Under the pieces are notes generated by a model that was not told the DNA's origin, searched no databases, and was given only the letters and a program-made list of their open reading frames with translations. Made by a program: the position numbers and the translations under genes. Below, piece by piece: positions 13,814 to 21,295 of a stretch of 27,066 bases of DNA. Location of the stretch: NCBI GenBank assembly GCA_046724395.1, contig JBKOWM010000006.1, positions 1-27,066 of the forward strand, given 5' to 3'. Position 1 is the stretch's first letter; each line of letters begins with the position of its first letter. The stretch is from DATAEU01 sp046724395. GTDB lineage: Bacteria; Actinomycetota; UBA4738; HRBIN12.

Positions 13814-13839
13814 CGTCGTGTTTCACGTGAAACACGACG
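13814..13839. promoter_or_regulatory. parS: parS centromere site
   Basis: The plus strand has a perfect match to the 16-bp parS consensus TGTTTCACGTGAAACA at 13819-13834. The symmetry continues five bases on either side, so 13814-13839 is a 26-bp perfect palindrome (CGTCG on the left arm, CGACG on the right). It straddles the rsmG GTG (13818) and encodes its first residues, FHVKH. ParB clamps load at such sites. No second perfect copy was seen elsewhere in the window. Confidence 0.97.
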
Positions 13840-14423
13840 AGTTCCGTCGCGTCGCGGCACTCGTCGGTATTTCCCTCGACGCCGACCAGGTTGCGCGGCT
13901 CCTCGCCTACGAGGATCTTCTCCGCACCACCGCGGTGGCGATGGGCCTCATAGCCAGGGGCACCTCGCTCCGCGAGCGGCACGTCATCGACTCCCTTCGC
14001 GCCGCTCCGCTCGTGGGCCGGCGAGTCGCCGACCTCGGCTCGGGCGCCGGCCTCCCCGGCCTGGTGGTCGCGATCGCGCGGCCGAACGCGCGCGTTTCAC
14101 TGATCGACGCCAGGTGGCGCCCCGTGGCCTTCCTGGAACTTGCCGTCCAGCGGCTTGGCCTCGAGAACGCCGTTCCGGTTCCGATGCGCGTCGAAGACGT
14201 CTCGGACTTGTTCGAGACGGCGACCGCTCGGGCGTTCGCCGGCCCGCAGGCGACGTGGGCGGCGGCGGAGCCGTTGCTCTCCCCGACCGGGACCGTCGTG
14301 TACTTCGCCGGACGCCGCTTTCGTGTTGGCGATGCCGAAGCTCCCGGCGTTCGCGTCGACCTGGTGCCTCCGCCGGCACCCCTTGCAAGCTCCGGTCCGC
14401 TCGTTATCATGACGCGGCAGTGA
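13818..14423 (+). CDS. rsmG: 16S rRNA (guanine(527)-N(7))-methyltransferase RsmG
   Basis: A 201-aa SAM-dependent enzyme that methylates G527 of 16S rRNA. The SAM site is RRVADLGSGAGLPGLVVAIARP (68-89), preceded by the conserved RERHVIDSL (52-60) and followed by SLIDARWRPVAFLELAVQRLGL. The N-terminal NLTA motif common in the family is replaced by AMGLIA (41-46). The GTG start at 13818 lies inside the parS palindrome, and the first residues MFHVKHDE are dictated by it; no Shine-Dalgarno is visible, so expression likely depends on upstream translation. The stop overlaps the parA GTG (GTGA). ParB bound at parS could hinder transcription through this gene and parAB. Confidence 0.93.
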   Translation: MFHVKHDEFRRVAALVGISLDADQVARLLAYEDLLRTTAVAMGLIARGTSLRERHVIDSLRAAPLVGRRVADLGSGAGLPGLVVAIARPNARVSLIDARWRPVAFLELAVQRLGLENAVPVPMRVEDVSDLFETATARAFAGPQATWAAAEPLLSPTGTVVYFAGRRFRVGDAEAPGVRVDLVPPPAPLASSGPLVIMTRQ

Positions 14424-15940
14424 CCCGGTCGGACCCGGCCCGCCGCCGTGGGGTGGCCGCCCGACCTCGCGACGCGGCGAGAGCCGCCGACCACATCACC
14501 GGAGGAGCGACGTCAGCTTCGACCGACCCCGGGGTCCGAACCGCCCGGATCATGGCCGTTGCGAACCAAAAGGGCGGAGTCGGCAAGAGCACCACAGCCG
14601 TCTCGCTCGGCGCGGCGCTGGCCGAGGCCGGCCACCTCGTGCTGGTGATCGATCTCGATCCTCAGGGCAACGCTTCGACCGGGCTCGGCATCCGTCACGA
14701 GGAGAGGGACGTCACCGTCTACGACATCCTGGCCGGAGACGCCGACGTCCGTCGGGCCGTTGTGGAGACGCCCGTCCCAAACCTGTTCGCCATCCCGTCG
14801 ACGATCGATCTGGCCGGCGCCGAGATCGAGCTCGTAAGTCAGTTCTCGCGGGAGATGCGGCTTCGTCGCGCCCTGGATCCCGTTCGGATGGGCGCCTACG
14901 ACTTCGTCCTGCTCGACTGCCCTCCCTCGCTCGGGCTCCTGACGATCAACGCCCTTGCCGCGGCGGAGGAGCTGATCGTCCCCATTCAATGTGAGTACTA
15001 CGCCCTCGAGGGTCTCGGACAGCTGTTGCGCAACGTCCGGTTGGTGCAGCAGAACGTGAATCCCGGTCTCCGGCTCGCCGGCATCGTCATGACCATGTTC
15101 GACCCGCGAACCAAGCTGTCGGAGCAGGTCGTAGAGGAGGTTCGGAAGTTCTTCGGGGAGCTGGTCTACGAGACGGTGATCCCGCGGACGGTTCGGCTTT
15201 CGGAGGCGCCCGGCTTCGGAAGACCGATCACCGTCTACGACCCGCGATCGCGAGGCGCGGAGTGTTATCGCGAGCTGGCCGGGGAGGTGGCGCGGCGTCC
15301 GGCCCGGGAGGGACCCCTTCCATCCTTCGAGGAGATGCCAACGGTCGTCGTGGAGCCGGTCGCTCCCCCGCCGCCCGCGCCGCGTTCGGCGCCGCGTCCG
15401 CTTCGCGACTCGGCCGCCTCCGCCTCCGAACCCGAGCCCGAGCTAGTCGAGCCGGAACTCGAGCCGGCCGAACCCATACTCGAACGATCGAAGCCAGGAA
15501 TACGTCGACTCTCGCTGGATCCTAGGGAGGTCGAGGAGGATCCCGGCCCATCCGCGCCCGATCTGTACGAAACGGGCTCCGAGCTTCCCGGCTCCGAGGA
15601 CATGAAGAACCAGATGCCAGGACCGACGCACGACGCCGTGCTCCCGGAGGCCGAGCCAATCCATCCCCGTCTCGAGGCCCCTCCGCAGAGGCCAGCCGAC
15701 GACGGCCTCGGATTCGAGCCGGACGCCGGCGACGAACGACCTCCTGGCTTCGAAACGCAAACGCCGCGCGCGTCGGATGCTCCACCGAAGGGCGATCACG
15801 AGGTCGTGGTGATCGATGCGTACGATCTCGACCCGGACGCGGGATCGGAACCCGAGGTCGAGGGCAATGGGTCAACACGCGACGATGAGGGTGAAGGCCG
15901 CAAACGATGGAGTCTGTTCCGAAGAGGAGGGAAGCGATGA
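14420..15940 (+). CDS. parA: Chromosome partitioning ATPase ParA (Soj) with long C-terminal tail
   Basis: A 506-aa deviant Walker ATPase that drives ParB-parS segregation. The N-terminal 44 residues are basic and disordered. The ATPase core (about 44-293) has the Walker A' KGGVGKST (51-58), VIDLDPQGNASTG (76-88), LLDCPPSLGLLTINAL (164-179) and IPRTVRLSEAPGFGRPI (254-270), all canonical. About 210 residues follow the core where the family normally stops: acidic, Pro/Glu-rich and probably disordered, ending in a basic GRKRWSLFRRGGKR. The GTG at 14420 overlaps the rsmG TGA; there is no clear ribosome-binding site, so it may rely on coupling. ATG 14552 would give 462 aa but begins only a few residues before Walker A'. 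The stop overlaps parB (ATGA). Confidence 0.93.
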   Translation: MTRSDPARRRGVAARPRDAARAADHITGGATSASTDPGVRTARIMAVANQKGGVGKSTTAVSLGAALAEAGHLVLVIDLDPQGNASTGLGIRHEERDVTVYDILAGDADVRRAVVETPVPNLFAIPSTIDLAGAEIELVSQFSREMRLRRALDPVRMGAYDFVLLDCPPSLGLLTINALAAAEELIVPIQCEYYALEGLGQLLRNVRLVQQNVNPGLRLAGIVMTMFDPRTKLSEQVVEEVRKFFGELVYETVIPRTVRLSEAPGFGRPITVYDPRSRGAECYRELAGEVARRPAREGPLPSFEEMPTVVVEPVAPPPPAPRSAPRPLRDSAASASEPEPELVEPELEPAEPILERSKPGIRRLSLDPREVEEDPGPSAPDLYETGSELPGSEDMKNQMPGPTHDAVLPEAEPIHPRLEAPPQRPADDGLGFEPDAGDERPPGFETQTPRASDAPPKGDHEVVVIDAYDLDPDAGSEPEVEGNGSTRDDEGEGRKRWSLFRRGGKR

Positions 15941-16830
15941 AGCGAGGCGGGCTGGGACGCGGCCTCTCGGCCCTGATCCCCGGCGCGGTCGAAGAGGGCG
16001 GAGGGATGCTCGAGGTCCCCCTCGGGGCGATCAAGTCGAATGCGCGGCAGCCCCGGAGTACCTTCGACGACGAACCGCTCGAGGCCCTGGCCACCTCCAT
16101 CCGAGAGGTCGGGATCCTTCAGCCGATCGTGGTTCGCCGCGGGGCGGACGGCTACGAGCTCATCGCCGGCGAGCGTCGACTGCGCGCCGCCAGGCTGGCC
16201 GGCCTGGCCACCATCCCTGCGGTCGTCCGCGAGAGCGACGACGCCGACTCGCTTCGCGAGGCGCTGATCGAGAACATCCACCGTGAAGACCTCAACCCTG
16301 TGGAGCTCGCCGAGGCCTTCCGCGAGCTGCTCGAGGAGCTCGGTCTCAAGCAGGAGACGCTCGCGGATCGCCTCGGCGTCTCGAGGTCGCACATCGCGAA
16401 CACGATGCGTCTCCTCGCCCTGCCGGCCGAGGTCCAATCTCTCCTGGCGGAGCGCAAGATCCAAGCCGGCCACGGCCGTGCGTTGCTGTCGCTCGGCGAC
16501 GGTGAGGCTCAACGGAACCTCGCACTTCGTGCGGCGGCGGAGGAGTTGAGCGTGCGCGAGGTTGAGGAGGTCGTCCGGGCGTTTCTGGACGCCCCATCGG
16601 CGGCGAGCGTTGACGCCGCCGAGGTCGTCAAGCTGACACCGCCGGCGCCGGAGCCGAGCGCGCTCGCCGAGGTGGAGGAGATTCTCTCCGAGCAGCTTGC
16701 CACGCGCGTTCAGATCCAGATGTCTCGAACACGCGGAAAGATCGTGATCGAGTTCGGCTCCGCGGACGACCTGGACCGCATCGTTTCGGAGATCGTCGGT
16801 TCGGGCCCGGGCCTCGCGCCGGAGGCGTAA
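15937..16830 (+). CDS. parB: Chromosome partitioning protein ParB (Spo0J)
   Basis: A 297-aa CTP-dependent DNA clamp loaded at parS. The N-terminal MKRGGLGRGLSALIP is the ParA-contact peptide typical of the family. The ParB/Srx domain holds GERRLRAARLAGL (78-90), with the CTP-binding GERRxR, and ENIHREDLNPVELA (112-125). The helix-turn-helix is at about 138-160 (KQETLADRLGVSRSHIANTM). A C-terminal dimerisation domain follows a Pro-rich linker, from about 245. The ATG at 15937 has a strong site (AGGAGGGA) and overlaps the parA stop by three bases. A longer frame from an upstream ATG lacks family similarity. It is the last gene before a terminator hairpin. Confidence 0.97.
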   Translation: MKRGGLGRGLSALIPGAVEEGGGMLEVPLGAIKSNARQPRSTFDDEPLEALATSIREVGILQPIVVRRGADGYELIAGERRLRAARLAGLATIPAVVRESDDADSLREALIENIHREDLNPVELAEAFRELLEELGLKQETLADRLGVSRSHIANTMRLLALPAEVQSLLAERKIQAGHGRALLSLGDGEAQRNLALRAAAEELSVREVEEVVRAFLDAPSAASVDAAEVVKLTPPAPEPSALAEVEEILSEQLATRVQIQMSRTRGKIVIEFGSADDLDRIVSEIVGSGPGLAPEA

Positions 16831-16850
16831 CCGGCCTCGGCGTTCCTTTT
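16818..16850 (+). terminator. Intrinsic terminator after parB
   Basis: GCCGGAGGC (16818-16826) can pair with GCCTCGGC (16834-16841) with one bulged G, followed by GTTCCTTTT. The 5' arm overlaps the last codons of parB. It lies in the convergent gap between parB and the minus-strand ligase gene, and the T-rich stretch is on the plus-strand side only, so it should end the rpmH-to-parB transcript. Confidence 0.6.
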
Positions 16851-16854
16851 GCCC

Positions 16855-17805
16855 TTAGGTAGGTGACGGTCGCGCCGTACGTGCCAGCCCGAGTATTCGT
16901 TCGCACAGCTCGGCGAACCCGATGCCGGCCGCCTCGGCGGCCATCGGCAGAAGGCTCGTGTTGGTCATGCCGGGCGACACATTGACGTCCACGATCCAGG
17001 GGGTACCGGACGCGTCCACGACGATGTCGGCTCGGCTCACATGGCGAAGGCCGAGCGCCTCGAATGCGTGGCGCGCGGCGGCTCGGCATCCCGACGTCGT
17101 CTCCGGCGACAACCTCGCGGGCGCGTGGTACTCGGTCGCGCCGGCCGTGTACCGGGCGGCGTAGTCGAACACGCCGGACTTGGGCACAACCTCGACGAGC
17201 GGCAGATCCTCGAAGCCCTCGACGAAGGCCACGGCGACCTCGGTCCCGCTCACCCGTCGCTCGATAACGACGGCCTCGGAGAACGAGAGCCCGCTCATCA
17301 CGGCCGCCGGGAGATCCGCCTCACGGTCGACGAAGGAGATGCCCATCGCGGATCCGGCGCGGGAGGGCTTCAGCACGGCGGGCAGGCCGACGCGCTCCAC
17401 CGCTCGATGCAGCAGCGCTCCGCCCACGCCGAGGTCGCGAAGGGCGGCCGCCTCCACCGCCGCCCAGTCCGGCGTTGGGACGCCCGCCTCCCGGAGTCGC
17501 TCCTTGGCCAGGATCTTGTCGAAGGCGATCTCACACGCGAACGGCGTCGCCCCCGTGTACGGGACGCCCACGAGCTCGAGGACGCGCTGCACGGTCCCGT
17601 CCTCCCCGTCCCGGCCGTGCAGCGCTACGTAACAGACGTCCGGCGCGAGTTCCGCGAGCCGCTCGACGAGCGGCGTATCCGACGGGTCGACGACGCGTGC
17701 GTCGTGACCCCGAGCGCGGAGCGCTGTCATCACCCGGTGACCGGAGCGCAGCGACACCTCGCGCTCCGGAGACCGTCCGCCCGCAAGGACCGCGACCCGC
17801 GTCAT
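16855..17805 (-). CDS. ddl: D-alanine--D-alanine ligase homologue (ATP-grasp)
   Basis: A 316-aa ATP-grasp protein expected to make D-Ala-D-Ala for peptidoglycan. Family motifs are VLAGGRSPEREVSLRSG (7-22), the ALHGRDGEDGTVQRVLE block (61-77), VPYTGATPFACEIAFDKILAK (81-101), SRAGSAMGISFV for the usual SREGSSxGxS (148-159), DYAARY and VDVNVSPGMTNTSLLP (272-287). In most Ddl enzymes the metal-binding stretch is E-V/I-N; here it is Asp273-Val-Asn275, a conservative change at a metal ligand. The length is usual for the family. The ATG at 17805 overlaps the aminotransferase stop (ATGA), so both are made from one message. The start was chosen over a longer frame that reads into the aminotransferase gene. 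Another ATP-grasp ligase specificity is possible. Confidence 0.85.
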   Translation of the reverse strand: MTRVAVLAGGRSPEREVSLRSGHRVMTALRARGHDARVVDPSDTPLVERLAELAPDVCYVALHGRDGEDGTVQRVLELVGVPYTGATPFACEIAFDKILAKERLREAGVPTPDWAAVEAAALRDLGVGGALLHRAVERVGLPAVLKPSRAGSAMGISFVDREADLPAAVMSGLSFSEAVVIERRVSGTEVAVAFVEGFEDLPLVEVVPKSGVFDYAARYTAGATEYHAPARLSPETTSGCRAAARHAFEALGLRHVSRADIVVDASGTPWIVDVNVSPGMTNTSLLPMAAEAAGIGFAELCERILGLARTARPSPT

Positions 17806-19028
17806 GTAGACAGCGACCGAAAGAGGGTCTCCTCGTCGACGAGCAGCTCGCCGAGCCGTCGAACGCCCTCGACGATCCGGTCTTCGGTCGGGTAGCAGAA
17901 CGCGAGGCGCATCCGGTCTTTGCCCCGACCGTCCGCGTAGAAGCCGGTTCCGGGCACGTACGCGACCCGCCGCTCGACGGCCGCCGCCAGCATCGTTCGC
18001 GCGTCGACGTAGTCGGGAAGCGTGACCCAGACGTAGAAGCCCCCCGCCGGATGAGTCCAGCGTGCCGCGGGGGGGAAGTGCTCCTCCAGAGCATCGAGCA
18101 TGGTATTGCGGCGCGAGCGATACGTCCCTACGAGGGTGTCGAGGTTGGCTCGCCACGTCTGCCCGGAGAGGTACCGCTCGGTCACGAGCATCGTGAAGCT
18201 ACTTCCACATAGGTCGGCCGCCTCCTTAGCCAGGATCAGCCGCTGCAACACGCCGGGCTCGGCGACGGCCCAGCCGACTCGAACGCCGGGGGAGAAGATC
18301 TTCGAGACGGTCCCGAGGTAGATGACGTTCTCGGGATCGAGCGCCCGGAGCGTCGGAAGACTCTCTCCCTCGAACCGAAGCATGCCATAGGGGTTGTCCT
18401 CGACGATCGGGATGCGCGCCTCGCGGCACAGCCCAACGAGTCGCTGCCTCCGCTCGTATGACATCGTCACACCGGCAGGGTTGTGGAAGTTCGGAACCGT
18501 GTACACGAACTTCGGTCGGACGCCCCGGACGAGAGCCTCCTCGAGCTGGTCCACGATCAGGCCGTCGTCGTCGAGATCGACGTGGACGAACCTCGGCTCG
18601 TACGCGCTGAACGCCGACAGCGCGCCGACGTACGAAGGGCCCTCGACGACGACTTCGTCGCCCGGATCGACGAGGACCTTGCCGACCAGGTCGAGCGCCT
18701 GTTGCGCGCCGGTGGTCACGAGGACGTCGTCGGGGTCGACCTCGGTCGACTCCTCCGCCATCAAGGCGGCCAGCCGCTCCCGCAGCAGCGGAGAGCCTTG
18801 CCCGCCGCCGTACTGCAGCGCGACGTCGGCACGGTCGGCCAGAACCGAGTCGACCACCTCGAGCACGTGCTCGGTCGGCAGCGCCTGCACGTACGGCATA
18901 CCGCCGGCCAGCGAGACGACCTCCGGTCGCGAGGCGACGGCGAACAAGGCGCGCACCTCGGACGCGGACATCCCCGCCGTTCGTCGTGCGTACAGCTCGA
19001 CGTACGGGTCGACGGTGAACTCGGCCAT
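17802..19028 (-). CDS. PLP-dependent aminotransferase, class I/II (LysN/MocR-catalytic type)
   Basis: A 408-aa fold-type I aminotransferase. PLP contacts are visible: TTGAQQALDLVGK (105-117), Asn184 in PNFHNPAG, VEDNPYG with Asp211 and Tyr214, the Schiff-base lysine in GTVSKIFSPGVRVGW (Lys243) and Arg250. PNFHNPAGVTMSYERRQRLV and TGFYADG resemble 2-aminoadipate/alpha-amino-acid aminotransferases and the catalytic half of MocR regulators, but there is no helix-turn-helix domain, so it is a stand-alone enzyme. The substrate is unknown. The ATG at 19028 has no strong ribosome-binding site. The four-base overlap with ddl suggests a shared process; supply of amino acids for cell-wall synthesis is only a guess. 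Confidence 0.85.
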   Translation of the reverse strand: MAEFTVDPYVELYARRTAGMSASEVRALFAVASRPEVVSLAGGMPYVQALPTEHVLEVVDSVLADRADVALQYGGGQGSPLLRERLAALMAEESTEVDPDDVLVTTGAQQALDLVGKVLVDPGDEVVVEGPSYVGALSAFSAYEPRFVHVDLDDDGLIVDQLEEALVRGVRPKFVYTVPNFHNPAGVTMSYERRQRLVGLCREARIPIVEDNPYGMLRFEGESLPTLRALDPENVIYLGTVSKIFSPGVRVGWAVAEPGVLQRLILAKEAADLCGSSFTMLVTERYLSGQTWRANLDTLVGTYRSRRNTMLDALEEHFPPAARWTHPAGGFYVWVTLPDYVDARTMLAAAVERRVAYVPGTGFYADGRGKDRMRLAFCYPTEDRIVEGVRRLGELLVDEETLFRSLST

Positions 19029-19085
19029 GGGTGAGCGATGGTAGCGCCGTCGTCCGCACCGGTCACGGATCCGGCGCTGTCCACG

Positions 19086-20039
19086 TCACCGGGCGAGGGC
19101 CGGGAGCACTTCGGTGCCGACGAGCTCGAGCATGTCGAAATCGTCGTACAGGTGGTGGTTCAGCACGATGCGCTCGACACCGGCTTTCTCGTACTCACGC
19201 AGACGATCGATGGCCTCACCGGGCGTGCCGACGATCCAGTCGCGGCCGATCTCGTCGAGATACGCGTCCAGCGGCGTGTCCGTCGACCCGTACGTCCGCG
19301 CACGCTCGGCCTTGCCTCGGAATTCGTCTTCGTCGCGCCCGATGACGAACCACGTCATCATGGACGTGGTGACGCTCGATTGCTCACGTCCGGCGTCTGC
19401 GACGGCGCGCCGGACGGCCGCGTACCGTTCCCGGATGTCTTCCGGCGTGCCGCCGACGGTGTTGAACTCGTCCGCCCACCGCGCAACGAGCTCGGCGATC
19501 CGAGGGCCACCGTGGCCCCCGACGATGATCGGCGGGTGCGGCCGCTGTACGGGCTGGCGCAGGAACTCGAGATCCTCGACGGCGTAGTGCGCCGTCTTCA
19601 GAGAGAATCGGTCTTGTGTGAACGCGGCGTGGACGACCTCGAGCTGCTCCGCCAGCATCTCGAACCGCTCGCTCCGGGTGAGGAACGGGATGCCGTGCAT
19701 CCTGTGCTCCTCCTCCCACCATCCTGCGCCGAGAGCGATCTCGGCGCGCCCGCTCCCGATGTGGTCGATCGTCGTGACGACCTTCGCGAAGACGGCCGGA
19801 TGACGAAACGTTACGGGGGAGACCATCGTTCCCAGACGTAGACGCCGCGTTCGCGCGGCGAGGCCGGCGATGATGGTGAGCGCGTCGAACGAGCCACGAC
19901 CGGCCGGTCCGTCGCCGGGGAAATAGTGATCGGAGGAGTACAACGACTCGAACCCGAGACGTTCGCACGTATCCGCTACCTCGGTCCAGAGGTCCCAGGT
20001 CGGGCCCTGCTGCCCCTCGACCATCAAGCTGAACCGCAT
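19086..20039 (-). CDS. LLM-class (luciferase-like) F420-dependent oxidoreductase
   Basis: A 317-aa TIM-barrel flavin/F420 oxidoreductase of the luciferase-like monooxygenase family. Typical pieces are FESLYSSDHYFPGDGP, TRRLRLGTMVSPVTFRHPAVFAK (the usual R-x-x-LG-x-x-V block), IDHIGSGRAEIALGAGWWEEEH, RPHPPIIVGGHGGPRIAELVARWADEFN, and the C-terminal GTPGEAIDRLREYEKAGVERIVLN. The GAGWWEEEH stretch is most like F420-using actinobacterial members, but the cofactor cannot be proved from the sequence. The start is ATG 20039, picked because GAGGGGG lies upstream at a good distance; a longer frame from TTG 20057 has no such site. It sits alone between the amidase and the aminotransferase with gaps of about 55 bp on both sides. 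The substrate is unknown. Confidence 0.85.
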   Translation of the reverse strand: MRFSLMVEGQQGPTWDLWTEVADTCERLGFESLYSSDHYFPGDGPAGRGSFDALTIIAGLAARTRRLRLGTMVSPVTFRHPAVFAKVVTTIDHIGSGRAEIALGAGWWEEEHRMHGIPFLTRSERFEMLAEQLEVVHAAFTQDRFSLKTAHYAVEDLEFLRQPVQRPHPPIIVGGHGGPRIAELVARWADEFNTVGGTPEDIRERYAAVRRAVADAGREQSSVTTSMMTWFVIGRDEDEFRGKAERARTYGSTDTPLDAYLDEIGRDWIVGTPGEAIDRLREYEKAGVERIVLNHHLYDDFDMLELVGTEVLPALAR

Positions 20040-20093
20040 TCGATGCCCCCTCGTCAAATTCGCGGCGTCGCTAGCATGCCCGTGTGCACGCGT

Positions 20094-21242
20094 TCACTCG
20101 CGCCGAGATCGCACGGGCGCTCCGGGCGACTGCGCTCGGGATCGTGCTCGGCGTCGCGATGGCGTCTCTTCGGCCGTGGGGACGGACTCGAAGAACGCGG
20201 TGATCCCGTCGGCGATCGCGCGGGCGACCCGACGGCGCGACATCGGTTCCACCAAGAGTCGCTCCTCGGCCGGGTGCGTAAGGAACCCCGGCTCCACCTG
20301 TACGGCCGGCATCCGTGTCTCGCGAAGGAGCGAGATCGTGAGGCGGTGTGTTCGACCGTCCACAAGCCCAAACCGCGTCGTCACGATGTCCTGGATCCGC
20401 TCGGCCAGTCGATGGCCGGCCGGAGAGTACGTCTCGTCGGTGCCGAAGTAGGCGCAGGTGCAGCCTTGCTCGGCCGGCCCACCACCGTTCAGGTGAAGCG
20501 ACACGCAGACCGCCGCGTCCATATCGTTGGCCGCGCGCGCCCGCTCGGCCGGCGATGGATTCGCACCGGCGCCGCGAAGCAGCGTCGGCGAGGCGCCGAG
20601 GCCGACGAGGGCGTCGGCCAGATCCGATGCCAACAGGAGCGTCAGTTCTGCTTCGGTCACGCCACTCGGTCCGACGTTGCCGGGCTCGTCGGGTCCGTGC
20701 CCCGGATCGATCGCGATGCGTGAGTCAACGATCGATCCTCGCATCGCGCGGACATGCTCAGACTCTCGGACGAACGCCCGTCCCGGTCCCGGTTGAACGG
20801 GGTGGATGCGCTCGAGGGCCTCGACGGTCTCCGGTCCGACGATGCCGTCGGCCCTCATTGCGACGTTGCGCTGAAAGTCGAGTACGGCGTGGCCGCTGGC
20901 GACACCGAAGATGCCGTCCTCGCGCCCGACGTCGAAGCCGAGCTGGTTCAGGCGGCGTTGCAGCTCGAGCACGTCGTCGCCGCGGAACAGCGGCGCCCGC
21001 AGGTACAACGTCCGGTCTCCCAGACGGTAGCCCGCCTCGACGATGCGCCCCCACGTATCCGGGCCGATCATGCCGTCGGCGGGGAGGCCGCGAGCGCGCT
21101 GAAACGCGCGAACGGCCTCGTCGGTCGAGGGGCCGAACCGGCCCGACAGCTCGTCGGCGTCGATTCGATGGCCGAGCGCCAGCAGCCGCCGTTGGACGTC
21201 TCGGACGGCGTCGCCGCCATCGCCGGACCGGATGATGCGCAT
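20094..21242 (-). CDS. cwlM: CwlM-like N-acetylmuramoyl-L-alanine amidase homologue
   Basis: A 382-aa protein with two peptidoglycan-binding repeats (about 5-68 and 83-145; GRFGPSTDEAVRAFQRARGL and DGIFGVASGHAVLDFQRNVA) followed by an Amidase_3 zinc domain (about 175-352). Metal and catalytic residues appear present: His182 in DPGHG, Glu199, His250 in SLHLN and Glu317 in VEPGFL. RLTISLLRETRMPAVQVEPGFLTHP matches mycobacterial CwlM closely. No signal peptide or membrane segment is visible, as in CwlM, which in mycobacteria acts inside the cell as a regulator of MurA. The tail is basic and Arg/Ser-rich. The start is ATG 21242; GTG 21269 would add nine residues, and neither has a clear ribosome-binding site. 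It is next to trxA-trxB, a standard actinobacterial grouping. Confidence 0.88.
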   Translation of the reverse strand: MRIIRSGDGGDAVRDVQRRLLALGHRIDADELSGRFGPSTDEAVRAFQRARGLPADGMIGPDTWGRIVEAGYRLGDRTLYLRAPLFRGDDVLELQRRLNQLGFDVGREDGIFGVASGHAVLDFQRNVAMRADGIVGPETVEALERIHPVQPGPGRAFVRESEHVRAMRGSIVDSRIAIDPGHGPDEPGNVGPSGVTEAELTLLLASDLADALVGLGASPTLLRGAGANPSPAERARAANDMDAAVCVSLHLNGGGPAEQGCTCAYFGTDETYSPAGHRLAERIQDIVTTRFGLVDGRTHRLTISLLRETRMPAVQVEPGFLTHPAEERLLVEPMSRRRVARAIADGITAFFESVPTAEETPSRRRARSRAQSPGAPVRSRRE

Positions 21243-21295
21243 CCGCGGAGGGTGCCAGTGATGGCCCACGCCCGCAACCGCGGATTCAGCGCGCC

